Source of the DNA: Lepus europaeus | Taxonomy: Eukaryota > Chordata > Mammalia > Lagomorpha > Leporidae | Assembly (NCBI RefSeq): GCF_033115175.1 | Contig: NC_084850.1 | Location: 21,235,218-21,299,217 of the forward strand | Direction of reading: 5' to 3' | DNA length: 64,000 bases | In this document: one piece after another, positions 11,429-23,192 of the stretch | Layout of the letters: each line of letters opens with the position of its first letter | Position numbering within the stretch: position 1 is the stretch's first letter | Translations under genes and position numbers: made by a program | Notes under the pieces: model-generated | What the model was told of the DNA's origin: nothing | What the model saw: the letters and a program-made list of their open reading frames with translations, nothing else | Database searches by the model: none

Positions 11429-14400
11429 GTACCTATCCTGCCCCCTCTAAGAAGGGACCCACCCATAGGGCCGCATCCCACTCCTGATGCGGCGTTCTGA
11501 CAGGCTCCGAGGAGATTTAGGGACCGGGGCGGGCGCCATCTTGTGGTGGGTGTGGTGGAACAGGACGGGTCATCCCCGGTTTTTTGTGTGCCTGTGACTG
11601 TGACTGGCATCCGTTTCTTTCCGAAACTTCAGTCCAAAGCGGCAATGGTGTGGGCAGAGAGGGCCCGTGGGGCTGTTTTTTTCTTGATCTTCTCCACAAA
11701 CTGGAAATTACGTTGCGATGCCCGGTGACTGTATGACATTCCTCTCTGCCCATAGTTGTGAATCTTTCTGAGGAAAAATTTCATTATTTTTAAAATATTT
11801 GTTAATTTGAAAAGTGTAATAGAGAGGTAAAGATAGATTTTCCATCGTTGGTCCACTTTTCAAATGGTCCCCACAACTGGTGGAGGGCCGGGCCACAGCC
11901 AGGAGCAAGGAACTCCATCCGGGTCTCTGACGTGAGTGGGCGCAGAGACCCAGGTACTGGAATGATCGTTTGCTGCTTCACAGGCGTGTAAGGGGTGTGC
12001 CGCGACTGAATTGGCACTCTAATATGGAGTGATATTAGATATTGGGATGCCCTCATTCCGGCTGCTTGACTTTATTTTTTTCTTTTCTTTCCAAAAGAAA
12101 AGAAGTCACGTGGACGGGTAGTACAATTGTATATATGAGTTCTAAAATATTGTACCAAAATAAGCATTTTTTCCTTCCCAGGAAGCTTTTTAATAGTAGC
12201 TTTTAGTGAGGATTTCTTAAAACACAGAAGAAATTTAAAAGAAAGGGCAATTGCAGATATCTCTGAGGTTGGACGATAGAATGAAAGGAAACTGGGGTTT
12301 TTTAATTTTTTTTTTTTTTATTTTACTTAAGGTACACAAATTTCATCTATTTCATATATACAGATCCAGGAAAATAGTGATGATAATTCCCATGCTACCC
12401 TCCCTCCCACCCATACTCCCACCCTTCCTCCTCCTCCCTCTCCTTAAATAAATTCCCACTCTTACCTTTTACAAAGATCTATTATCAGTTAACTTTATAC
12501 TCATAAGATTAACCCTACACTAAAGAGTTCAACGATTAGTATGAAGAAAAAAAAACACAGTTGCTCAACAGTTGACACAATGGTTGTTAAAAATCATTGC
12601 ATCTCAAAGTGTCAGTTTCACTCCTATAGATTGTTTAATTCTGTTTCTTCCATGAATTTTTTGAAGTACCCCCATATCTGTTGCTCATGAGAGGGCAGGG
12701 ATCACATTAAATTTGTTCCCTTTTGCCTCTTAAACATGTGCCCCAGAGTTTGGCATTGAATGTATGCCCAGTCATACTTTAGATGGCCTACATTTTGTTG
12801 GGAGGAGTCCAGTTAGATGTGAGAAGGTTTGCTGGGGCTGATCTCTGCTCTCAATTGCATTAATTCTGCTTATTTTATTTTATTTTATTTTAGTATTCAA
12901 ATTTTAACTCTGTTTTGGTTGAGTGCATGGATGTGCCATGCCGTGGGCAAAAGCACTCAGGGCAAGCAGATCATGAATTAAAAAACTTCAAAGATGGAAG
13001 TCCTAGGATTGCCTTGTTGGTTTTACAGCTGAGTCAGGGAGACACAGCCAGGAAAGGGGACACACAGATAGCCTGTGGTCCAGCAGATTCACACCCACAC
13101 TCTGATCCCTCAGCCATTTACTACCCACAAGCTTCCACCACTGAAGACACTGCTGTCCACAAGAGAAAATTCCTGTGCCTTCAGGAGGGTGGTGTGGAAG
13201 AGATTCCCATTGGTCAGCAGTAGTCTCTTGGAAGGACCGGTCCTTCCTGGTGCTGGCATGCCCCTATTGCTTCTCCGTCATCAGAGTTGGGACCCCCAGC
13301 AGAGGTGGCTGAGTCTTAGCAAAGTTTGCCACAGAAGACTGTTTTCTTAGCTGTTGCCTGAAACCTGTCACTGCAGTGTCTCCTATTATTGCTATTTTTG
13401 CCAGCAGGGACATATGGAAGAATCATTGACGTCTGATATGTTTTCACATGCCAGAGAGTCAGTTGTTCCTTCCTCCTTCTTGGTATTCATGGTTTCAGTT
13501 AACAATTTGATCTTTGTTTCAATTTCTCAGAATTTTCATGGCTTCTGACTTCAAAATCAGTAATAATATTTCTCCCACTCATTCTACCAATTTGCCTGCC
13601 TTTACAGAGGTGCCTAAGGCACTGTGGCTCACAGTGTAGGTTTGCAATCTGGTTTCAGATTCCAAACCTTGACTTATTTCCTGTGTTTGTTCAAGACACC
13701 ATAATCAACCAAGTGAGGCTGATGCACACTGGGGTGAAACTTAACTCCTCAAATCTCTATGTGCTTTATCTGGTGAGATATTTTATCTGGTGGGATATTT
13801 AAGCATTTCCACGTGCTACTGCTACTGTTGATAATGACAACACTGTACAGCAATAATCAATCCTTGAAGATTCTTTAGATGTAAATACAACTAACCTTCA
13901 CACTCTAATCTTTGGGTAATATTCGCAGTTCTAAGCAGTTTACATATGTGACCATTAATATTTATAATAGCCCTATAAGGCCAACATTGTTAATGTCCTG
14001 GTTTTACAGATGGAAACAAGTTCAGAGAGATTACCCACTGTGCCCACAGTTAACACACATGATAACCATGATTCAACATCAGGCAGTCTGCCTCTAGTTA
14101 CAATGCTCTTAACCATGCAACTACACTGGCTTGAGCAGTGAGCCACTATGCTCTACAGAGAAGTGGTGGAACCAGCATTTCAATCTGAACACTCTGCCTC
14201 CACACTCCTGTACACTTACCCACTGTTGCCCTACTGGCATTGTCAGATCTAGCACTTTTTATTTCTACTTTTAGATAATTGCCTCCCACAGCTTTCCTTA
14301 TAGGTCTTTTTATAGTATGTGTTTGCTTTTGAGAGTAATTCGTGAAAGCTTTTGTTGACCTATCTCATAGGTGACACCGAATTGTCAACTACTGAGGGAG

Positions 14401-17400
14401 CAGTGGCAAGTGCCTCTGGTGATAACAATGTCACTGATGAAGCCATCCTCTGTGGTGCTGATGTGATTGTCCATGTGCCTCAGAGCAGTGAGCCAGACAC
14501 TACTCTTGTTGTGGAAGAAGGTGAAACATCTCAGGTATTGGAAACCATCAGTGTAAGAGTTGTATGGGTTTGGAGTTCATCATCTTTATTCCTGGAAATG
14601 CTTTCAAGCTATCTTCTATTTTCACCCTCCCTGAAGTGTCCTGGTATTGTATTTGTAGAGTGGAATTGGAAGTCTAATTTACCAAATTGTGTGGGACATT
14701 TGTTCTTATCTTTCTAGCATTTCTGTTCTCAAAAGTATACATCTGTTCTTTGCCTTTAAAATTGAGATTAACAACTACAATTATTCAATTATGTGCTTCC
14801 TTTCTCATACAAGTAATGAATTTCTGCATTTGTTGAAGTGTAATTGCAATGTGAACAAATATGCATGTTAATTTTTTTAAAAATAGCTTTATCAAGGTAT
14901 AATTTATGTTTTATAGGATTCACTAGTTTTAAAATAAGTAAAAACCAATGGCATTTTAAGTGAAATGTACAGAAGTATGCAGCTATTACCTCAGTATATG
15001 TATTTATGACTTTACAGGGTATATTTAAATGATGCTTCAGCTATATTGTACTAATTGACACTGTCAATAGCAGGTTGTGAGAGTGTCTGCTTGCCAATAT
15101 TTGCAAGAATGGAAATATTGTAAAGCTTTGATATCTTTGGAAATCTGAGAAACAAAAAGATGTATCATAATTGTATTTTCACTTTTCAAAGTGTCTGAAT
15201 GGAATCGATTTCCTTTCTAGAGCTATTTATTCATTAGGAATATTAAAACTATTTGTATTTTAGAGAAATTAGAAGTTTATTAAGAAATTTATGGCATGAG
15301 TGTTTTTGTTAATATTCCTTCCAAGACTGTATTTGAACTATATTTCATGGAGTTTAATTTTTTTAATTTTACAAATGTGTCTGTCTGATCCATATGTCTT
15401 TTGGGTTCAATAAGAATCCTTACAAAGGCCTATTGCACTGCATACTTCACAGAAATATCACTGTGCTCCCTCTCAAAGTTATTTATTTGTTTACTTCTAA
15501 ATACTTCACCAGCCCGGAATTGCTTTAGGTGTAGCAACTGAGAAAAGAATACAGATTTTTGTTTTGCTCATTTTTGTTTTGTTGTCTGCACACTTCTAAT
15601 GCAATAGTCCATATCTCCTGTACTAAGCTGAAATGCCCCTTGTAACATACATTACATACATGCATTCCCATAGGCATTTGAAAGTGTAGAGACATCTTGT
15701 CATACTCATTGAATTGTGTTATCTTGCCCTGAAGCTATAATCAAAGATTTAAATCACTGAAGCACTGTTACATATTTATTTCAATTTTTGGAATCTTGAT
15801 TTCCCTGTGAAATATCTTTGGAACTTTCCTGACCATTTTTGCCTCTTAATTTTTCTGTACCGTTTTAGGAAATGTTGTATTTATTTCTCCCACTCACCAC
15901 AACAACTACTACACGTGGTGGGTTCTAACTGGGATGGATTTGGTTTTGTACATTCAATTTAGGGAGAAATAACATCATGAAAATTGTCTTTTTCTCCAAC
16001 AGGCACATCTTTCCCTAGTATACTTTTGAATTGTTTTATACTTTTCTCCTAATAGGTTCTGTATGTTTCCTAAGTGTATTTCCCAGACTATTAATATTTT
16101 TATTCTGTTATCAACATACATTTTATTTAAATTATTTCTTTAGATTTTTTGAAATTTTTAAGATGTTAACATTATCTGTATATTTTGTTTCAAACTAATA
16201 TTGTCTTCATGCATGCTACAATATTGGTTTTGCTATATAATCTGGTAGTTCTTACTGAATGTTTCTAAAAGGATTGAGACATATTTTATTATTATTAGTT
16301 AGATAGTAATTGTCAATGGAATGCTTGATATCTGCTTTGTTTGAATGTGAACAGTTGCATAAACATTAAAGCCATAGGAAAATAGTACAAAGTCTAGAAG
16401 GATATAAAATGAAAAATAAAATCATCCTTCATGCCCTCAAGAGCAACTATTACTCCTCAGACATAGTACTTTTTTCCCAAAGAGATTCTTTATTTAAGGA
16501 ATACAAACTTCATGCATTTCATAAATACAACTTTAGGAACATAGTGATTCTTCCCACTGTACTCGCCCTCCCATCCTTCTTCCTTCTCCCTCTCCTATTC
16601 CTAATCTTATTTTTAACTAAGATCTATTTTGAATTAACCTTATACACAGAAGATTAACTCTATACTAAGTAAAGAGTACAACAAATTGCATGAAAAAAAT
16701 AAAACTGTTCCTCAACAGTTGAGACAAGGGCTGTTCAAAGTCATTGCTTGGGGCCGGCGCCGTGGTTCACTTGGTTAATCCTCTGCCTGCCGCGCCGGCA
16801 TCCCATATGGGCGCCGGGTTCTAGTCCCGGTTGCTCCTCTTCCAGTCAAGCTCTCTGCTGTGGCCTGGGAGGGCAGTGGAGGATGGCTCAAATGCTTGGG
16901 CCCCTGCACCCGCATGGGAGACCAGGAGGAAGCACCTGGCTCCTGGCTTCGGATCGGATCGGCACAGCGCCAGCTGTAGCAGCCATTTGGGGAGTGAACC
17001 AACTGAAGGAAACCTTTCTGTCTCTCTTTCACTGTCTATAACTCTGTCAAAAAAAAAAAAACAAAGTCATTCTTCTTGAAGTTAATTTCACTTTTTTTCG
17101 ATACTTAATTAACTTTTAAAAAGCACCCAAGAATGATACATCTTTAGCGAGCACTTAGACATAACTTTAACTTAGGAGACATAAGAATGTTCTCCACTTA
17201 ATATACTGAAACAAAGTAAATATTTAAGAACAAGTTTTACTATTAACTCTCATAATGCAGCTCTTTGAGGACAGAGGTCCTGCATGGGAAGTTAGTGCAC
17301 AGTGACTCTTGTTGTTAATTTAACAATTAGTATTCTTATGTATGACATCAGTGATCACCTGAGGTTCTTGACATGAGCTGCCTAGGCTATGGAGGCCTTT

Positions 17401-19528
17401 TGAATGCACTAACTCCATCAGTATTTAGACAAAGCCATAAGCAAAGTAGTTCTCTCCTCCCTTCAGAGAAAAGTGCATCCTTCTTTGATGACTACTTCTT
17501 TCCACTGGAATCTCACCCACCAAGGTCCTTCATGTAGGACATTTTTTGACACAATGTCTTGAGTTTCCATGCCTCAAATGCTCTCATGGACTTTTCAGCC
17601 AGACCAGGATGCTTTAAGGGCTGATTCAGAAGTCAAAGTGCTATTTAAGGGTCCAGTGCCATGGTTCACTTGGTTAATCCTCCTCCTGCGGCACTGACAT
17701 CCCATATGGGCCCCAGGTTCTAGTCCCGGTTGCTCCTCTTCCAGTCCAGCTCTCTGCTATGGCCTGGGAAAGCAGTGGAGGATGACCCAAGTGCTTGGGC
17801 CCCTGCACCCGCATGGGCGACCAGGAGGAAGCACCTGGCTCCTGGCTTCGGATCTGTGTAGCTCCGGCCACAGTGGCCATTTTGGGGGTGACCAAGGGAA
17901 AGAAGACCTTTCTCTCTGTCTCTCTCACTGCTAACTCTACCTGTCAAATAAATAAATAAATAGTGCTATTTAAAGGGATTGCCATTCTATGAGTCTTCTG
18001 TGTGGACTGTTTCCAATGTTGGAGCATTCACTCCATTTTAATTCTATCTATTATTATTACCAAACACTTAATCTTATCCATATAATCACTTTAACACTTA
18101 AGATGGTATTTTTACCATCCAGCTTATGGGTATTTGGGGTCCCATGGCAAGTTTTTTTTTGTTTTGTTTTGTTTTGTTGTTGTTGTTTTTGTTTTTCTTT
18201 TACAGGCAGAGTGGACAGTGAGAGAGAGAGACAGAGACAGAGAGAAAGGTCTTCTTTTGCCGTAGGTTTACCCTCCAATGGCCGCCGTGGGCAGTGCACT
18301 GCTGCCGGCACACCACGCTGATCCGAAGCCAGGAGCCAGGTGCTCCTCCTGGTCTCCCATGGGGTGCAGGGCCCAAGCACCTGGGCCATCCTCCACTGCA
18401 CTCCCGGGCCATAGCAGAGAGCTGGCCTGGAAGAGGGGCAACCGGGACAGAATCCGGCGCCTCGACCGGGACTAGAACCTGGCGTGCCGGCGCTGCAGGT
18501 GGAGGATTAGCCTATTGAGCCGCGGCGCAGGCCTCATGGCAAGTTTTTAAACTGTACCCTAATAAGTAAGTCCACAGTGTGTGCAGAACTATACAGCTTT
18601 ACAGTTACAAACTTCATACACTTCATAATTACAACTTGAGGAACATGATGATTCTTCCCACCATGCCTGCACTCACACCTATACTCACCCCCTTCCCTCC
18701 ACCCACTCTTATTCCGACTCTTATTTTTTACTGATATCTATTATCAATTGACTTTATACTCATATGTTTAACTCTATGTTAAGTAAAGGGTTCAACAAAT
18801 AGTATAGAAAAGTTGTTCCTCAACCGTCAAGACAAGGGCTGTTCAAGTCATTGCTTCTCAAAGTGTCAGTCTCACTTCTACAGATAGCCTTTTAGGTGCT
18901 CTATTAGTTATCACATGTCAGAGAGAACATTTGGTATTTGACCCTTTGGAACTGGCTTATTACACTAAGTATGGTGTTTCCCAGATTCACCATTTTATTG
19001 TAAATGATCACGTTTTTTTAAAATCACTGTATAATATTCGATAGTGTAAATACCCCATAATTTCTTTATCCAGTCTTCAGTAGATGGGCACTTGGGTTGA
19101 TTCCATGTCTTAGCTATGTGAATTGGGCTGTAATAAACATGGGGGTGCAGATAAGCTTTTCGTATGCTGATTTCATTTTCCTTGGGTGAATTCCTAGGAG
19201 TGGGATGACTGGGTCATACGGTAGGTCTATATTCAGATTTCTTAGGTATTGCCATACTGTCTTCCATAGTGGCTTTACCAGTTTGCATTCCCACCAACAG
19301 TGGATTAGTGTGCCTTTTTTCCTTACCAGCATTTGTTGTTGGTTGATTTCTGTATGAAAGCCATTCTAACTGGAATAAGCTGAAACCTCACTGTGGTTTT
19401 GATTTGCATTTCCCTGACAATTAGTGGTCCTAAGCATTTTTTCATGTGTCTGTTGACCGTTTGGATTTCCTCTTTTGCAAAACAAAAAAAAAATGTCTTT
19501 TTAAGTTCTTGGCCCATCTGTTAACTGT

Positions 19529-19563
<35 letters not shown>

Positions 19564-22500
19564 GAGGTCCTTTATCTCTTTGTATATTCTGGCTATTAAT
19601 CCTTTATCAGTTACATAGTTTGCAAATAATTTCTTTCATTCTGTCGGTTGCCTCTTCACTTTCCTGACTGCTTCTTTTGCAGTACAGAAGCTTTTCAATT
19701 CGATGTAATCCCATTTGTTAAGTTTGGCTTTGATTGCTTGTACTTCTGGGGTCTTTTCCAAGAACTCTTTGCCTGTGCCAATGTCTTGAAGGGTTTCCTG
19801 AATGTTCTCTAATAATTTGATGATGTTGGGTCATAGATTTAGGTCTTTAATCCATTTTGAGTAGATTTTTGTGTAAGGTGTAAAGTAGGAGTCTTGCACT
19901 CTCCTCCCAAATGTCTTCCAACCCTGACCTCAATGCCATCCAGAAATCCATTTGTTTGGCAAAATCTTTCTCTTTCACAGTCAACATCAAAATACTTCCT
20001 CCAAGAAATTCTTATATTCTCCATATGAACTTCTGTCTCTCCTGTGAATTCCCAGAAACTAATTTTTGAACTAGCTTTTGTCATTTATCACAACTTGCTT
20101 TCAATTAGTTATTTTGTCTTTTACTCTTCTTTGTGAACTACTGGAGAGTGGGAATAGCATATCTTTTATTTTTGAAATGAATAATTTCAGTACATTAAGT
20201 CTTATAGTATGCAAATAATGCTCTTAATCATATTTTAAACACATATGACTATACAGCACAAAGAGTGAACCTGATATAAAGTATTAACTTTATCATGTAC
20301 TGACATTGGTTCTTCAATTGTAATCAGTGTACTATAACAATACAAAATGTTAATAATAGGAGAAACTGGAGGTAGAAGATACAGAGTCCCTGGGAACTCT
20401 ATACTCTCTGCTCAGTTTTACTAAATGGTTCTAATAAATGAAATGAAAAGATAATGAACCTCAGACATTATTTTATTTTTTAAAGATTTATTTTATTTAT
20501 TTGAAGGACAGAGTTACATAGAGAGGTAGAGACAGAGAGAGAGGTCTTCCATCCACTGGTTCACTCCTCAGATGGCTGCAACTGCCAGAGGTGCGCCAAT
20601 CTGAAGCCAGAAGCCAGGAGCTTCTTCCTGGTCTCCCTCGTGGGTGCAGGTGCCCAAGGACTTGGGCCATCTTCTACTGCTTTCCCAGGCCATAGCAGAG
20701 AGCTGGATCAGAAGAGGAGCAGCCAGCACTAGAACAGGCGCCCATATGGGATGCCAGCGCCTCAGGCCAGGGCATTAACCCACTGCGCCACAGCGCCGGC
20801 CCCCAGACGTTATTTTATGAACTCATGTCTGTGATGTGATTGTCAGTTGAAATGCACTCACCAATTATTACAGTTGTTTCAAGTGTTTCTTGAACAACAA
20901 TGACTTCAGTGTATGCTTCTTTTAAATTTTGGTTATTTGTGAGTTACTCTTTCTTTATTTTTCAGGTGGTGGTTGACAGCAGTAACTCCCCTAACAGTGG
21001 ACCTTCAGAAACATATAGGAGAGTTTCATTTGGCTGTCTTAACGCTCTACTGGGTGCTACTGACTGTGCTAATCACACGTGTTACTTCTCTCTAGATCTT
21101 GTTTGTACAGGTACAATGAACTTTTTTAAATTTAAAATTAAGTATGTCCTGCTTTAAAGGTTTTTGTTAATTGTATTTAGGGATATTTAAAGTCATCATT
21201 TCCAGGGTCATATTTGAAGCATGCTTATTTAAGGAGAGGGTGTTAGTGCTAAAACTTCTTCTCCAATATAGTTTGCCCTGATCAGTGATCTTCTAATATG
21301 TAAAGTGTACTTTTGAAGTTAAATACTATGTGCAGCAAGTCACAGTTTCATAATGGTTTTTTGTTAATTAGTGCTATCATTTGTTACATTTTTATTATTG
21401 GATGCAGTTACTAATGTTGTAATTTTATTCACATAGGCACTAAATTTCTTTGTAAATATATTTTATTTTTTATACAAAAATTAAAGCCCAAAACATAGTT
21501 TTTGAAGTAACTATGGACAAGATGTTACACTAGTTTTCTTTGCTTAGAAGATCCTAGGAACAGCATCCAGTTGTTCTTCTACTATCACCATATAATCACA
21601 GTGACAGTACTACATTTAGTGTAGAACAAACAACTTTCATAAAAATAAATGTTATTAATTGTAGTCTAAACATTTTACCAATGCATAATTGTCACTAAAA
21701 AGGTAACAACTTCATCACACAATCTTGGGCATGTGAATTTCTAATGCTGCTAAAAGGTTTTACTGCAATTAAAAAAAATTACCAAATGATCAAATATCTA
21801 AGGAGTTGCGGATTTACACCATGACAAGAGCAGGAGCAGAGCAGAAAAAGAGCATCAGTACTGATCTCTACCCTTTGTGATAGGGTATCATGGCTTAACA
21901 TTTTGTGCTGTCCTGAGCTGCTCTTTACCTTAACTGTTTCATGTAAACATAATCTATAGTATCCCAAATTTCCCACTGCTACTGCCCTCCTGATGACCCA
22001 GCAGAATCTTGCCTTTTTAGGCTGTGGCATAGACCACGTCATTGACAACTGGCCTGCCAAGTGTGCTGGCTGAGCCAGGAATATCTGATACCTCTCCATC
22101 ATCACCTGAGATGATTGGAAACAGCTGTTGCATGTCCAAGGACAATAAGTTATAATGTCAAGCACCATCTATATAGTTATGGGAAGAGGGATTTACTTCG
22201 TGTCTGGAACGAAAATGGAAAGAGAGGCAGATTAGTGCTGATTGTGTTTCTGATTTTATCATGTTAGTGGGAACTCTGTGAACTGCAACAGGAATGTTTT
22301 TGGTCTCATCCATATGTGCTTGCATGTGTAGCAGTCCACATATATCAAATATATCATGCTTTCTCCATGCTCCCATTGAAGCTCTTGATGCATGTTCACA
22401 GCTTTTGGCTACTATGGTATAACCTGCCGAGAATGTTTGTGTAATGACTCTTTTTTTGTGGACCTGTAGTTTGATTGTTGTGGCTAGTATACTTAGCACT

Positions 22501-23145
22501 AGGACTGAGAGTGCTGATTCATGAGTTAAGCAAAAATATAAAGCTAAGGGCACATGGGTTAAAATTTCAAATAGGGTGTCTGGGGAAGGCTTTACTGAAA
22601 AGATTTAGAAGTCATAAGTATTTAGCTTTGGGGGGAGGGATTTAAACTATTGTTGTTCAAAAAAAAAACCTTTGAGACTACTGAAATTTTTCCAAAGTTA
22701 CTCAAACAAGGAAAGCATCTAAGAAAGACAACATTCTCAACAAAATATGTTTCAAAATAATTCCACCTGTAATGAGATGAGCTGTATTTATAACCAAACT
22801 ATTAAAAAACAAGAAATGATGTAGAGAGATTACTTGATTGGCACAGTTCTGATTTTACCTTATTTGGGTGTAAATTAGCAGCCTCCATCCTGGCATTGGC
22901 TGAGGCTCACTTGCTTGCCTACTAGAGTATAAATACACTTCAGTAGGTTACAACTTCCCTGAACGTGGCAGTTAGGTGGCAGTTCACTATATATACAGGG
23001 GTCTTTGGAACACAGTTAACACCAAAATATAGAGGTTGGTTTAAGGTAATTTTAATTCAACACCAAGAGAGGGGATTAATTGTGTTTTTCTAAAGATTGA
23101 TTTTTATTTATTTGAAAGACAGAGTTACAGAGAGAGGTAGAAACA

Positions 23146-23192
<47 letters not shown>

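Larger units (their letters stand above)
11429..14370 (+). other. CT55: CT55 intron 1
   Basis: A GT-AG intron of 2.9 kb. The first 200 bases are CpG-rich, with a GC box (11526-11533) and a YY1-like CGCCATCTTG (11534-11543), so promoter-proximal regulation may extend into the intron. It also holds an antisense L1 3' end (12298-12640) and a MIR (13890-14140). The remainder, 12650-13890, shows nothing recognisable. Confidence 0.7.
16475..19900 (-). mobile_element. Antisense L1: duplicated 3' UTR and ORF2 C-terminal region
   Basis: Outside three nested SINEs, the sequence reads as reverse-complemented L1. It has an outer 3'-UTR module (16480-16749, resuming at 17062), a spacer, a second homologous module (about 18595-18860), then ORF2. 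On the minus strand 19114-19332 encodes the C-terminal motif [20 protein letters not shown] and [10 protein letters not shown] typical of L1 ORF2. The continuation to 19900 has the landmark TTTAATCCATTTTGAGTAGA. Frames are broken upstream. Confidence 0.85.
14553..20965 (+). other. CT55: CT55 intron 2
   Basis: A GT-AG intron of 6.4 kb. A long antisense L1 with three nested SINEs occupies 16475-19900, and another SINE lies at 20478-20803, about 160 bases before exon 3. An old L1-like patch may lie near 14868-14960. The stretches 14960-16470 and 19900-20460 are AT-rich and hold nothing recognisable. Confidence 0.7.

Noticed and set aside
14553-14717. Read-through of CT55 exon 2 to the stop at 14715
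   Set aside because: A consensus GTAAGA donor and perfect continuity with exon 3 in phase and with human CT55 make the read-through intronic.
16750-16830. tRNA-like head with A and B boxes
   Set aside because: This is the tRNA-derived promoter region of the C-repeat SINE, present dozens of times; no cloverleaf acceptor stem or 3' end of a true tRNA gene.
16775-17032. Open frames in both strands over the SINEs at 16750, 17648, 18151, 25977, 44710, 46268, 54055, 57451 and others
   Set aside because: All are translated SINE sequence sharing peptides such as RPLEGEP or QEPGASP-like strings; no start context or splicing supports them.
19114-19332. Open frame with strong similarity to a reverse transcriptase-associated protein
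   Set aside because: It is the C-terminal piece of an L1 ORF2 in an antisense, broken L1, not a host gene.
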